NCBI RefSeq assembly: GCF_000001735.4
Contig: NC_003076.8
Coordinates: forward strand, 7,006,001 to 7,070,000
Origin: Arabidopsis thaliana
Lineage: Eukaryota > Streptophyta > Magnoliopsida > Brassicales > Brassicaceae
Reading direction: 5' to 3'
Length of the DNA: 64,000 bases
Position numbers and translations under genes: made by a program. This document shows positions 35,126 through 48,078 of the stretch, one piece after another; position 1 is the stretch's first letter, and each line of letters opens with the position of its first letter. Under the pieces are notes generated by a model, which worked only from the letters and a program-made list of their open reading frames with translations, was not told the origin of the DNA and ran no database searches.

Positions 35126-36954
35126 GTTAGACAAAAATATTTTCTTTTATTAGAGATAGATTATAAACTAGAATTAATGGTTGGTCGGCCAAATTTTTAT
35201 TAAAGGATGGGAAAGAAGTGATGATTAAATCGGTAGCTTCAGCATTACTAACTTATGTTATGTCTTGTTTCAGACTACCAAAAACCATTACTTCTAAGCT
35301 TACAAGTGCGGTCGCTAAATTTTGGTGGAGTTCAAATGTCGATTCTAAAAGCATGCATTGGATGACTTGGAATAAATTATGTGATAGTAAGGTAGATAGT
35401 GGATTAGGTTTTTGAAATGTAGATGATTTAATTCTGCGCTTCTAGCAAAACAATTATGGCGGTTGATTACGGTTCCAGATTCACTATTTGCAAAGGTTTT
35501 CAAAGGAAGGTATTTTCGGAAATCTAATCCTATAGAAAATATTAAATCGTACTCTCCATCTTATGGATGGAAAAGTATTTGCTCAGCTAGATCTCTGGTT
35601 AAAAAAGGATTAATTAAAAGAGTCGGATCTGGGGCATCCATCTCCGTTTGGGAGGATCCTTGGATTTCAGCTCAATTCCCGAGACCAGCAAAAAGTAATG
35701 GGTCTGTTATTGATCCATCTTTAAAAGTAAGTAACCTTATTGACAGAAGGTCAAACTTTTGGAAAATGGATATTTTACATGAGATTTTTGATCCAAATGA
35801 TATCCCGTTGATAAGTGCCCTGCATGTGGGTGCGCCCAACAAAGAGGATACTCTAGGTTGGCATTTTACAAAATCCGGAAAATATACTTTCAAATCTGGA
35901 TATCATACTTCTCGGATAGAATATATAGATACAAATTTGTCTTTTATTGGTCCGGAGATCACATTGCTTAAAGCATATTCTTGGAAAGTGCAATGTCCGC
36001 CAAAGCTACGCCACTTTTTGTGGCAAATTTTAGCGAGTTGCGTGCCGGTCAGAGAAAATTTACGGAAAAGAGGCATAAATTGTGATATAGGTTGCGCAAG
36101 ATGCGGTGCCACGGAGAAAACAATTAATCATACACTTTTTCAATGTCATCCAGCTCGACAGATTTGGGCGCTTTCACAGATTCCCACGGTTATAGGAATT
36201 TTTCCCTCGGATTCTATTTATGAGAATTTAGATCACTTATTTTGGAGAGTACAATCAGCAGTTGATTCATTTTCATATCCATGGATTATCTGGTATATTT
36301 GGAAAGCACGGAATGCAAAGCTTTTTGATAATGTGGATAAAGATCCACTTGATATTTTAAGTTTAGCGGAAAAAGAAGCACAATCGTGGAAATCAGCTCA
36401 AGTTGAGCTACATTCTGAAAATCCGGTTTCTTTTTTGGAATCACGAACTCGTGTGAGAAATATCTCAGAGGATAATGTTTATGCAGGACTTCGTTGTTTT
36501 GTAGACGGATCTTGGAAAGAGAGTGATCAGTTTTCAGGATTAGGATGGTTTTGTACATCATCAAATGAAGAAACCTCAAGCATGGGCACTACTAATCTCC
36601 GTAGAAGTCTCTCCCCATTACATACAGAAGTTGAAGCTCTTCTTTGGGGGATGAAGTGTATGATCGGTGCAGATAACTAAGATGTAGCGTTCTTTACAGA
36701 CTGTTCAGACCTGGGAAGATGGTGTCTTCCCCAACCGAATGGCCAGCATTTTCAGGATATTTCTAGGAATTTCAGAGCGACAAGGATGAGTTTTCAAACT
36801 TCTCTTTATCTTTAATCTCACGACGCGCAAATGTAAAAGCGGATAATTTGGCACGGAATGTCCGTTCTGAATCGCATCACATCACTTATGTAAACAACAT
36901 TCCACAGGAATGACTCTTTTGAGTTATAATTAAAAGCAGATGACAAAAAAAAAA
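35126..36954 (+). mobile_element. 5'-truncated, inactivated LINE (non-LTR retrotransposon), 1.8 kb
   Basis: Flanked by a 13-bp duplication and ending in an A-run (36945-36954). It keeps the end of the reverse-transcriptase region (NGWSAKFLLKDGKEVMIKS, SCFRLPKTI). A reverse-transcriptase zinc-binding region follows (YSWKVQCPPKLRHFLWQIL, CARCGATEKTINHTLFQCH). An RNase H domain comes last (CFVDGSWKES, HTEVEALLWGMK, FFTDCSD). The main open stretch is 35463-36680. Breaks: TAA at 35164, TGA at 35413, a frame change before 35463, and TAA at 36678 inside RNase H. It is a dead-on-arrival copy typical of 5' truncation. The locus may be what is annotated as At5g20800. Confidence 0.9.
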
Positions 36955-36967
36955 AGTGTAAACGTCG
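36955..36967. repeat. Right target site duplication of the LINE
   Basis: AGTGTAAACGTCG, identical to 35113-35125. Confidence 0.85.
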
Positions 36968-38790
36968 TTTTTTTTTTGTTTTGTATTTAAGTTAGTATAC
37001 AATGACCAAATTACACTCTCTTCACTTAAATAGTTAACACATTTACGAAGAACCATTCCGTATTTCCTTGTCTTGTTTTTTTTAATAAATAAAAACTTCT
37101 AAAATAGAAATAAAAAGTTTTAATAAATAAAAACTCCTATAAATAGAAATAAAAAGAAGAAAGATATGTTTTATTACTAAATTAAAAGAGTCATATTTTT
37201 ATTAAAAAATATATATAAGACTCTTAGAAAAACAAAAAAATCATAAATAACTTATAGACCAACCATTTAAGCCCATCAGACTACTCCTTATAGAAAAGGT
37301 TATACTACGGCCCATTTAGACAGATAGAACTGTCTAATTCAAGAATTTAATTATGAGAAGAAACTTTATCAAAAACAATGCACATGAGAGAAGATTTTGT
37401 AAAATCCATCCATGATCCTCAGCAAAAAGAACACTATCCACAATTATATAATCTTTTCTTTAGAATAAGCCCACATCTTATAATAAGCTTCTGACATAAA
37501 TTATCTTATTACTAAATTGATATATCATAAATTAACAGGATCAACTAAGTTAAGTAAATTATTATAAAATAATAATAATAAGTTAAAGTACATAATACAT
37601 TATAGATCACATAATTAAAAACTTTAACAAGGAAGGCACGGATGAGGTGTTAAATGAATAATAAAGTAGTAAAGGGGTAAAATTGTAAAATAAAGTAAAT
37701 ATCGGAGTAAAGGGGTCAAATTGAAAATAAAGTAACCATCGGTATCGAGAAGAACGTGAGAAAATAAAACGGAAGAACCTGAAAAGGCGAAAGTGACGGG
37801 AAAGCCATCAAAACAAATCTGTGCGAGAGAGAATCAAAAACGAAGAAAACTCAAAAACTATAAAATCCAAATAAAGCCTAATCCCTAATTTCTCTCATCT
37901 CCCAAAATTCGCTTCTCTATTCGTTTTTTTTTCACCCCCACCAAATATTTAGATTCTATCGATTTTTTTTTCTTAATTTTTTTTTTGTAGTTTCAGTACT
38001 TAGAAATTGCTTCTTCCTCTCATATCATCATCATCGTTGAGCTCTGCCAGTCTCCGAGAACAGAATTATCCTTAAAAAAAAGATCGAAGCGAATCATAAC
38101 AAACAAATTTTCGGGGGCTATTTTTTTTTGCATGGTGTTATTCATCGTGTCCATAGCTAAAGCAAGCTTCAATTCGTTTTCCTCTTCAGGTAATTTATAC
38201 TCTTTGATAATGTAATTTACACGATTGCGTATTAGTCTGTTTCAGCTACGTGTTTTGGTTTCATCTGAACTATTTACAGTTTTTGAGAAGAACTTTGATT
38301 TAGCGGATTGGGATCAAATCTGGATTCATTTTCGCTGATTTTGCTAAATAAAGTTAGCGAAATTATATTTTAAAAAAAACTTAGGGTTTGATGTTCTTTA
38401 GATTGATTTGGTTTACCATAGATAAGAATTGGACCCTAATAATATTTAGGAATCTGAGAAAACATTCCCTTGATAAAGACGTCTTTGGGATCTGCTTCTC
38501 TGTGTATTTGGGTGGGTCCTCTGTTTTTTTTGATGATATTCTTTTCTTTATTTGGGACCTAACCTATTTATATAGTAATGCTTCAAATTGATTTAGAGGT
38601 CAATAAACTTGGTTAATTGATTTTTAATTCTTTCTCGTTACACAGATTTATAGTAATGTGTATTTTCATTTATTTTGATGCAACTGAGTCAGAAAGAAAC
38701 TAATCAAACAGTTTTGTGACATTGTAAATGCAGCTACAAAGGGAAGAAGAAGATCATATGTGACATTTGATCTTTCGTTATACTAGCCAG
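36968..38790. other. Intergenic DNA and spliced leader of the first SAUR gene
   Basis: AT-rich DNA with two small duplications. One is at 37083-37117 and 37121-37156 (TAATAAATAAAAAC... units). The other is at 37670-37705 and 37708-37742 (TAAAGGGGT... ATCGG units). The leader of the SAUR gene starts at about 37850. It probably has an intron from 38190 (CTTCAG|GTAATT) to 38733 (AAATGCAG|CTAC). Confidence 0.55.
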
Positions 38791-39555
38791 ATGGATGAAA
38801 ACAACGCGGCCAAGTTAACCGGTATCAGGCAGATTGTCAGGCTTAAGGAGATTTTGCAGAAATGGCAAACCGTCACCATAGGCCCCAAGTCAGAAGTTCC
38901 TCCATTGGCAGCTGGAAAGCAAGCAGTGGCGATGATTTCGCCCGCCATCAACAAGAGGCTATTAGATGTCAAGAACGGTGACTCGGATGAGGAAACCTGT
39001 CAAAGTCCTGAGCCGCCTCATGATGTTCCTAAAGGGAATCTTGCTGTTTATGTTGGACCGGAGCTAAGGAGGTTTATCATACCGACAAGCTATCTTAGCC
39101 ACTCTCTGTTCAAGGTTTTGCTCGAGAAAGCAGAGGAAGAGTTTGGGTTTGATCAGAGCGGTGCGCTCACCATCCCTTGCGAGGTCGAGACTTTCAAGTA
39201 CTTGCTTAAGTGCATGGAGAACAATCTTAAAGATCTTCATCCTGATGACAACTCTGGTAAGCCCCCCAAAGACCAACTCTTACCTAGAGATCATACCATG
39301 AACTCAAATCCTGGTGGCCAGCCAAGGCTTAATCCAGGGACTGGGTTAAAGTCTAAACCCTGAAGAATCAGGTCTAAAAACATGCTGCGTTTAAAATGGG
39401 CCGGGCCAAGCCCGTTAACATTCACAAGTTTGTTTGATGAGAGAACAAGCAAGACGATTAGTTATTAGACACTGTTATGCTGATTCTTGAGAAACACTAA
39501 TGGCTTTGTCTTGTCTTTTGCAGATGGGGAGGCAGTAGCAGCAAAGGAAGAGTAA
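38791..39555 (+). CDS. SAUR70: SAUR-like auxin-responsive protein, 165 aa (190 aa if the intron is kept)
   Basis: Exons 38791-39256 and 39524-39555; the second codes only for DGEAVAAKEE after a split Asp. If the intron is retained the frame stays open to 39363, giving 190 aa with a different tail. The start MDENNAAKLTGIRQIVRLKE is preferred to the ATG at 38767. The SAUR core is clear: DVPKGNLAVYVGPELRRFII, SHSLFKVLLEKAEEEFGFDQ, and IPCEVETFKYLLKCME. The N-terminal extension IVRLKEILQKWQTV is typical of the longer SAURs. SAUR proteins promote growth by restraining PP2C.D phosphatases (family knowledge). The symbol is recalled for At5g20810. Confidence 0.92.
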
Positions 39556-40910
39556 ATACAAGTCAAGTGATAAAAAATCTTAAAACATTTATTTTGTTTT
39601 GATTCTCTTGTTATCCTTTAATCATATACTGATGGAAATTGTTAATTAGGGATGATTACTTTGGGGTGTAATTGTAAAATCAGATTATCTTTGTGTTTTC
39701 CTGGTTTCTTTATTGATTCTCCATTCTTTTTTCAAGGGGGATTTAAGTTTTAGGACATGTATGTTAGATGTGAAAAAATTTGGTGGTCAAAGTGTGATAC
39801 GAAACAAAAATATAACTTCTTGTACGAAAACATGTTCACATTTCTTGTCTTCTTCTTCGATGTTGTTATCGAAAATTGTTATGTGTGACAATCAAGTAGA
39901 CTAATGAATAATATGCAACAATGTGGGGAAGATGGATTGTGGTCGAATTGTCAAGAACTGGTCGGATTTGGTATATAATTCGTATACACTACTTACGATT
40001 GTTTGGGCCGGAGCTAACAGTTAAAGAATTCTCCCAAACAGCATGCACTCGAATTCAGGAAAGACACAACTTCACCCTTTGCTATGGGACCAAAGTCACC
40101 AAGCACTACTTATTTGGTTTTCCATGTGTTTCCAATCTCCAAAAAGCGGTGTACCCCATTCCAAGTCTTGCATTCGTCTGTTAGCGATCCAGTCAGAAAA
40201 AAATTTCGTTTCTAATTTTTCACATAAAGCCTAAATATGTTTAATCGTTTTTTTTTTCATTCTGCATTTTACCAAATAAAATCAGTTTCTTACATGACTT
40301 TTGCCAAAACAAAAATTAAAAAACATCACATGTAGATTTAATTTATTATATTTTTTTTTCTCAGTCATCATATTTCTTTTGCGACTTTAAAAGATGCAAA
40401 TCCGTCTAGACTTTATCAAAATTATTTATCTATATAATACGTTCATTGTTTAATTGTTTAGTTTGTATGTTTATGTGCAATTGTGCATGACATGCGTGTA
40501 TACGTATGTTTTTATGGAAAAAAAAAGATACACGGATAAATTTTATAAATATATTTAAATACGTAGGGGCCAATCAATCTAAAGTAGATAAGATGAATTG
40601 ATTAGGGTTTGAAATTTTGTAGCCCGTGATTGATCTAGTTCACGAAGTCAGTCAAATACAACATTGACATTGCAATTAGTTTTAGCTCTTTGTATAACCA
40701 TTAAAAAATCATCATTTTTAAACTACATTGCAACTTGCAAGACAATATTTACACATTTAAACATTTATTTTATCGTTGTTGTATCATTTAACAGAAAATA
40801 GATTATTTCACGAAATACTATGTAAAGTGTAAAGTATACAAAGTGTAGAATATACAAACATGTAACATTTAATCATAAATATATTTTGAACCTAAATTAA
40901 TCATAAAGAG
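39556..40910. other. Intergenic region between the two SAUR genes
   Basis: The 3' flanks of two convergent SAUR genes. AT-rich, with short runs of T and A. ORFs at 39713-40234 show no family resemblance. Nothing supported. Confidence 0.5.
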
Positions 40911-41294
40911 TTAACAAGCGTAGAACTCGACAAGTTCGTAGACCGACTCGGGGCGTGACTCATCGGCGTCGGCGTTCTCCAACATCCAAAGCAAATGCTC
41001 AAACAAGACAACTTCGCACGACACAGAGATGGAACCGTCCTCGCTGCCGCATCCACCATCCACCGCCGCTAGCTGCTGGAAGAGCGGGTGGCTCACGACA
41101 TCGGAGCTCACGTGGTATGTCCTCCGTGTTCGGCCTACGTAGACAGTTTGAAGGTCTTCAGAGGGGAACGCACTCACGGCGGAGGATCGGCTGTGATTGG
41201 TTTGAGCTGGTGGCTGGTTAGGCTTGGTGTTGAATGAATTGAGTTTCTTCAAAACTGATTTCAGCTTCATCAGTTTGTTTCCTCCTTTCGCCAT
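40911..41294 (-). CDS. SAUR76: SAUR-like auxin-responsive protein, 127 aa, single exon
   Basis: An intronless ORF. The N-terminus MAKGGNKLMKLKSVLKKLNS is basic. The SAUR core is degenerate but recognisable: LQTVYVGRTRRTYHVSSDVV, HPLFQQLAAVDG, and ISVSCEVVLFEHLLWMLEN. It lacks the usual VPKGH motif and the extended GxLxIPC spacing, so it belongs to the divergent SAUR76-78 type (recalled). Those members affect growth and ethylene or auxin response. The TATA box and a GA-rich leader upstream support the start. It converges on the other SAUR gene 1.4 kb away. Confidence 0.9.
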   Translation of the reverse strand: MAKGGNKLMKLKSVLKKLNSFNTKPNQPPAQTNHSRSSAVSAFPSEDLQTVYVGRTRRTYHVSSDVVSHPLFQQLAAVDGGCGSEDGSISVSCEVVLFEHLLWMLENADADESRPESVYELVEFYAC

Positions 41295-41360
41295 TACCGA
41301 TTCGGTTTGGAGAAGTTTGACGTCGGAAATGTAAGTCCGAGTGAGTTTTCCGGTGAGAGA

Positions 41361-41374
41361 GAGAGAGAGAGAGA
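41361..41374. repeat. GA microsatellite in the SAUR76 leader
   Basis: A run of GA dinucleotides, which reads CT on the gene strand, within the expected 5' UTR between the TATA box and the ATG. Confidence 0.7.
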
Positions 41375-41424
41375 AGCGAGGAAGAGGAATGTCGATGTCG
41401 AAGAGAGAAAGGAGAATGATGTTC

Positions 41425-41434
41425 TTATATAACT
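41425..41434 (-). promoter_or_regulatory. TATA box of SAUR76
   Basis: TTATATAAG on the minus strand, about 130 bases before the ATG. This implies a leader of about 100 bases. Confidence 0.5.
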
Positions 41435-44400
41435 TGCTAAGGGTAGATTCGTAATTATAGTATTATTATTTTCAGTATAATTTCATGGTTTTAATAAGTT
41501 TGAGAACGTTTAGGTTATCAACCGATTTTTGAATAGCCATTATCCAATGATCTAAAAGTTTCCAAGAGCCGGAAGCAATTATTCGAAAAGATTATGATTA
41601 TGAATTGGAAAGATAAAGCTAAAAGTATATATTAAAACATGCAAACCCACATCACTCCAAAAGTTTTTGTTATCCCAGTCAACCATATACATCATCATTT
41701 CCCCATAACCATTTTCTTAAAACTAAATTTGGCTAACGTTTTAACTACGTTGTGGTAAGAACCTTCGAGACTTCGAGTGTGTAAAGTGTAAACTTATATT
41801 TTGGATGAATTTTTGTTAAGTTTGGATCTTCATCACATTTGTTTTTGTGTCATTTCAATCCAAATGATGAAGTAACGAGTACCACAAACTTACTAGATTA
41901 TATGTTCTATTCAATATGTACTTTTCTTCAAAGGATTTTCATAGTATTTATTAGAAACTTTAAATATATTCTCTTTTCTTTCAACGAATTTCAGTTAGAT
42001 ATTTAACTACGACAATTTTTCTTCTAAAAATTTATGGAGTTCCCATTTTTCTCGTTTATATAAAATATAAATTTCTTTGAATGAAGATCATAACAATATA
42101 AATGAAGCTGTGAACTTTATGTAATCACTTGATTATAATAAACTAATCCAACAACTAAAGGAGGTTCATGAACTTCTAAAGCGGCTTATTAGTTCTAATT
42201 AGTTAGGTAAGTAATTGGCTATCTCTGCTTTTGATTAAAAAAATTATCTTCTCTTTTTTTACACATAACATGTTACAATAACAAATACTATAAAATTGCA
42301 AAATTTTGTCATTTTGTTGTGGTTAGATTAGACTCCGACATTATTCATTTGTGAAGTTTATTTATTATTTACGTAGTATTGGCTTCTACTGTTACAGCAT
42401 GTGAGTTCCGGAAGATTTGTCTTCTTCTTTTTTTACGTAAAATTGTTTATATCATAATCAGCCGACACAAGGGCATCAAATGTCTTTCTAATCATGTAAC
42501 CAAAATATTAATATGAAATTGGACCTCCTCCTAGTTTGTCTACTTATAATTAATTGAAAAGTTTATCAATCTTCGTAATAAACTAGACATCATATTAATT
42601 AAAAGTGTGAGATTTATAAAAGATTGGCGGAAGAGTCCAAGTAAAGATAATATAGAAGAAATTAAGATGAGAGCAACGACCAATCACAGATTTATAGTAT
42701 CAAATAAATTTGTTAGTGAAAATGTCAAGTTCTCTATTTTTGGGCGGACTCGATCACCTGCCAAAGCGTCAAGCTGTACTAGAGGAACCGTTTAGACGAC
42801 TGAAGTTTCTTTCCCAAAAGGCCAAAAAACGTTGAAAAACTATCTTATAATGCATATGCATTCATAGTTTACGTTCACCATTGCAGACATATAATCTAAA
42901 CCTTTGAAAAACCTAAAGCTAGCATGGAACTTACTCATAAAGTTGATACAAAGCTTTAGTTCTTAATATCAGAATTGCCTTAAACAAAGGGGAATGCACA
43001 CACATGTGTGTTCCCCACTATTTAAGTGGTGCATAGCCCGTGGACAATAAAACCAAACATTTGTTTTGAGGAAACATTTATAAACAATACCAAAAGTTTA
43101 ATAAATACTTAAACCGCTTCTATTCCCTCTTAGTGTATGTTGGTAAGCGAGGACCCATTTGGATCCTTTGATGTCTTTATTCAAAATATTGTATCATTAA
43201 AATATATATTGTCGGAAACCCAAAAATTCTCCCTATATTATTATCCCTATTTCTTCCAAATTATTATTACCTAATTAGAATCAATTTTATATCATACTTT
43301 CATAAATCCATGTCTTAATCACAAGGTGGAGAATCGGAGATACATGTAAATGATATGGACTAATCATAAGGATTATAACTCTGACACAAGGGTTATAAAA
43401 ATGAGAAATGCTTCGAATCTATAATCATCAGAAGAAATAATATCATCCAATTTCTACCAACTTAGGTTATTTGATCAAGTTGTTCCACACATATATTATA
43501 CAACATCGACATGAAAATCCGTCTTGTTACAAAGATTGTTGCACTATACATGTGAGAAAATCGACCATCGTCAAACATACCAAAACAGAAAAGACATGTG
43601 CAACAAGTTGGTGTGTATTGACTTATGCGTCCCTCTCCACTTGCATACTATTAATGACACTCTTAAATCTTAATACAATATGTGAATTATTTGATTGTAG
43701 CACAAGATCAAGTAACATTTGTAGATGAACTGAAGTTGAATGTACCTCTACGGGAGGCAGTAGATGTGAGTTATCATGTTATGTGTTTAGGACATTCGAC
43801 CAATCAAGGAGTGAAAATGGTCAAAATGCTAAGGCTGAGTCAAAATATTCAACAAGATGGTTAAAGCTTGCTTTATTCTATCTCCACTAAACCATCAAGT
43901 TTATGTTGCCATTTACTAAGTTCTTTTTAGGTGGTAGAGACTCAAAATTCCAAGTTATGTTTTGTTTAAGAGTCTTTAGTTCAACATCAATAGCATCTTT
44001 CCATAAGGAATATGTCATAGCTTGCTTAAAAGTTAGGTTCTCTACAGGGCTGACTGATATATGGAGGGTTAAAATTTAATCTATTTTTTTTATCAAGAAA
44101 AGGAGATGTTAATTAAGAACTAAAAAAGAAGAGATGAAGCACAATGATAATGACGTTATCTAGCCTTGTCTTGTTACAACAACCCAAGTAAGTCCAATTA
44201 ATAAGCCCATTGAAGATCCACTGTTAGTCCACCATAGAAATAAGCCCAACTTTAACAAACAAATATTGATATTGTTTTGTGATCTGATAATGGTCACACT
44301 TCTTTGCTAATAAGGTGCATTTGGTTACTGGAAGATGTAAATATTGAGAAATATTTTGCAAAAGACACTTTACTGCAATTAGAAGGGGAATCTCCCAACA

Positions 44401-44598
44401 GCCAGAATTCAAAGCAATGCCACAGAGGCAAAGGAAAACAAAGACAAATGATTGAAATAACAAAGAAGCAGAGGAACACAAAATGCGCTTCCCAATCCGA
44501 ATGATAATAAGAATCAAAAGGAGATCTTGTTTTATTCTTCAAACACCGGAACCACTCTCTTCAAACTCTTTACTGGTTCCGAGTCTTTTCTCTTCTCT
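41435..44598. other. Intergenic region between SAUR76 and SUS1
   Basis: About 3.2 kb of AT-rich DNA containing one recognisable copia relic (43900-44062). The last 300 bases include the SUS1 3' UTR. ORFs at 42607 and 43471 show no recognisable family. Confidence 0.5.
43900..44062 (-). pseudogene. Fragment of a Ty1/copia reverse transcriptase
   Basis: Read on the minus strand the frame gives ENLTFKQAMTYSLWKDAIDV, then ELKTLKQNITW and FESLPPKKNLVNG before a stop. This matches the start of the copia reverse-transcriptase region: a (F)K(Q/E)A..W..A(M/I).E motif, a conserved N-TW, and LPPGKK. No LTRs, no active-site block and no clear ends were found. It is an old scrap. Confidence 0.55.
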
Positions 44599-47500
44599 TC
44601 AATCATCTTGTGCAAGAGGAACAGCCTGAGCCTACAAGACGCAAAGAAACAGTAGAAAAACGACATTAGAAACAGACAAAAGTTTCAGTCTTTCAATGCA
44701 AAAAGAGTTTAAGAATGCATACCAATGGGCGATACTTCAATGCATAGAACATTTCAAGGTAACGGCGAGCCTCAAGACGGTCAAGGTTCGAGACATGCTT
44801 CCAGAATCCATACACACCAGTCAATGTCAAGAGCCTCTGTGAATAGATTTGCCAAGTGTATCTACAAAACATACACAAGATAAGTCAGCACCTAATATAC
44901 TAGTAAAAGAACCAAGCCATGATGAGTTTATTTTTTTTCTTACTTCTCCTCAATCCTCTGAAGCCCTCCTTTTGAGATCTCATCCCAGTGAGATGGATCC
45001 TCCTTACACTTGGTGAAGAAATCAGCAAGAGTATCAGCAGCCTGATCACCATGGTAAGGGTCAATGTGGAAACCCGATTTACCGTGCACAATGATCTCAG
45101 CTGGACCACCTTTGCAAGTGGCGAAAGTCGGTAAACCACAAGTCATAGCCTCCACAACAGTTAACCCAAAGGCTTCATATAATGCAGGTTGGACAAAAGC
45201 ACCCTTGGTGTCACAGATGTACCGGTACAGCTCACCGTTCCTTACCCGGTCCATCTGAGAGGAGATCCACCTGAACTGACCGTTTAGCTTGTATTCCTCA
45301 ATGAGATCATACATTTTCTTCATCTCTGCTTTCTCTTCATTGTCCTTTGACTCTTTCCTCCTGTCTCCTCCAACAACAACCAAGTTAGCTAGCTCACGCA
45401 AGCGGGTGTTCTTCCCGTACCACTCAACAAGACCTGACAAGTTCTTGACACGATCAAGCCTAGCCATTGTGAAGAGAATCGGCTTCTTCTTGTCCTTGAG
45501 CACACATCTGTTTCAAAACATCAGATACATTAGAACGACACTCAAAATGTTAAAGATGAACATGAAGAGTGAACAAAAGCTTACAAGTGCTCTTTGTTCT
45601 CAACATCGCTGTAGAGGAGCTCCTCGATCTCAGAGTGGAACTTAGTCAATCTACGCTTCTCCTCTGTGTAAGGGAAGTAGATGCTCATATCAGCACCAGG
45701 AGAGACAATGTTGAACTTGGGATCAAACACATCAATCCCGTGAACAACTCGATACAATCCGGGAAGAGTAAAGGCTGTGTGGCTTTCATACTGCCCAACA
45801 GTTTCTTTGCTGCAAAATGAGTAAAGCAGACCATTGTTATACTGACACAACTTCAAAGAAACTACTTATGTTTACTTCATAATCAATCTATTTACCTTCC
45901 AGCAATTTCTTGGAAAGTACTAGTGATGATGAAATCAGTGTGGTTCATTGCGAAAATATCCGCAGTGAACTGGCATGAGAAATGGTACTTGTCGTCAAGC
46001 TTCTTCCAGTAGATATCAGAATCCGGGTACTTTGTTTTCTCAAGAGCATGAGCAATGGTACACTGTAAGAGATAATTCGCAATGCATTAGCTTGACGTTT
46101 GACATATCTCATTGGAGAGATGCTAAAGATTAAAGTTTCAAGAAGCCAAACCTGAGTGACACCAAGTTTGTGAGCCAATAAAGAAGCAACAAGATTTCCA
46201 TCACTGTAGTTACCAATGATAAGGTCAGGCTTGCCATTCAATTCTTTCGATAGCTCAACCGCAGCATCCTGAAACAACAAGAAAGGTTCAGTTTGTCTAA
46301 AATGGCGAACAGAACATGGTTTTAGAGGAAGAGGATGAGTGTACTTCACCTCGGTGTAAGTCTCTAGATATGGCCAGACTTCGAACCTTGAGATCCATTT
46401 GCGAACAATACCCTTCTCTGTTCTGAAGGGCACACGAAGAATATCACAGTACTCAGAATCATAAACTCTCTCGAGACGTTCACCGCATGTAGTTCCTACC
46501 GCATCAGGTAGAAGTCGAGTTAGCTGCAACAGAACCAAAACACACAGTGAGAATCAGACATCCACAAGAATCCATGGTTAAAGCAAAATTACTAAAAACT
46601 TACAATGAGAATCCTTGGTTTAATGTTGAGTCCTTGTTGCTTAATACGTTGAAGCATCTCTATCTCCAGAGCACGAACTTGATCAAGAATGTAAACAACC
46701 TGCAAAGCTCACAAAATATTGAGCTCATCGATAAAGACAGAACAAGAAGTTTATCTCTACTAGAAAAAGAAGAAGATAATGGTCCTGACCTGTCCACCAG
46801 TGTCAGGGTAACCAAGAACATTGTCCTGAGCAAAGTAACCATGTGGAGAGAGGATCACAACGTTGAACACCATTGGTACTCTTCCAAGAAAAGTCTCAAG
46901 AGTGCAAGGATCAGGCGCCTCAAGAAGGTCCAAAAGAAGACGTATCATGTCAAGGACACGCTCTGCATTGTCTCCCCATCCCCTCTCAAGACCAATCTCC
47001 TCAAACTTGGCCTCAAACTCTTCATACAGTGTTTCGGACTTAAGCTCTGCTAGATACTCTTCTGCTTTCCTCAAGGTGTGTTGCAGAGTGTTGAGGTTCT
47101 GAATCTTCTCGCTCAACATCAGGTTCTACACAGCAAAAACACAAATCATTCAAACAAAATTCTGCGTTTAATAGAGGAGAGATTTAAAGAGATTTGATCA
47201 AATACCTTGCCCTGGTGGCTGTGAAGACGAAGGAACTTAAGCAATGGAAGCAAACTCTCCTTGTCATGGAAGAGCTTAGCCGATAAATGACGGTTAAGGA
47301 AGTCAACACCATTTCCAATGTATTTGTGGAGTGTTGGACGAGGGATAGACGCATTGAATGGCTCGAAATCAAGCTCAAGAGTGAAATTACCATTCTTACT
47401 GCAAATCAAAATGTCATTGATGAGAACAGAGTGATTATACAACATAGTTAAAGTTGAGAGAAATGGTTACATACACTCCATCAACGAGTTCTTCCTTGAA

Positions 47501-48032
47501 ATGAAGAAACTCAGCAGGTTGGAGTTCTTCAACGACAAGAGCATGGAGATTGACTCGTAAGTATTCCCAAACACCAGGCCTTGGCCTCACAGCTAGAGCA
47601 ACCCATGGTGGCAACACAATTGCTTCCTGTTTTTAACCAAACCAAAAAAGATCAAAACTTTAGTCTGAGAAAAAAAGATCAAAACTTTCACTACCCATTT
47701 GGAAATTAGTGTAAATAGTGTACCTGAGTGGATTTGAGAAGGTCAAAGAAAGGACCACCTTCAAGTTTCTTCCGGGTTTGTTCAGGCAAAGCTTCGAATT
47801 CAGCAATGATCTGGTTTTGTTGTAAAATACCTTTACCTTTGGCTTCAACCCTAAAAGAATCATGTGAAGTGATCAGACTATTTGTTCTTTAACCATTTAA
47901 CACAAAAAGCCATCAAAAAGGTAAATACCTGGAAAGCAAGGCAAGGACTTCGTTTCTCTCAGAAACAAGCGTTTCGTTCAAACGCTCACGTTGGCTGTGG
48001 ACGCGCGTTATCATACGTTCAGCGTTTGCCAT
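44599..48032 (-). CDS. SUS1: Sucrose synthase 1, 808 aa, 13 coding exons
   Basis: Exons: 48032-47929, 47850-47724, 47626-47475, 47398-47206, 47125-46790, 46699-46604, 46523-46350, 46268-46152, 46062-45896, 45809-45585, 45507-44944, 44861-44723 and 44631-44599. They total 2427 nt and every phase closes. The enzyme reversibly turns sucrose and UDP into UDP-glucose and fructose. The N-terminus [18 protein letters not shown] holds the known phospho-serine context (Ser13). The GT-B catalytic part includes [18 protein letters not shown], a [14 protein letters not shown] loop, and the E-x7-E motif in [20 protein letters not shown]. It acts in the cytosol or at the plasma membrane and cell wall. It feeds cellulose and starch synthesis and responds to low oxygen. 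Gene order and length match At5g20830. Confidence 0.97.
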
Positions 48033-48078
48033 TGATCCAAAAAAGAGACGCAGATAACAGTGAGAAAGTTTTTGAAAA

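Noticed and set aside
46547..47102. ORFs of 168 and 79 aa antisense to SUS1
   Set aside because: They cross several SUS1 introns and mirror conserved exons.
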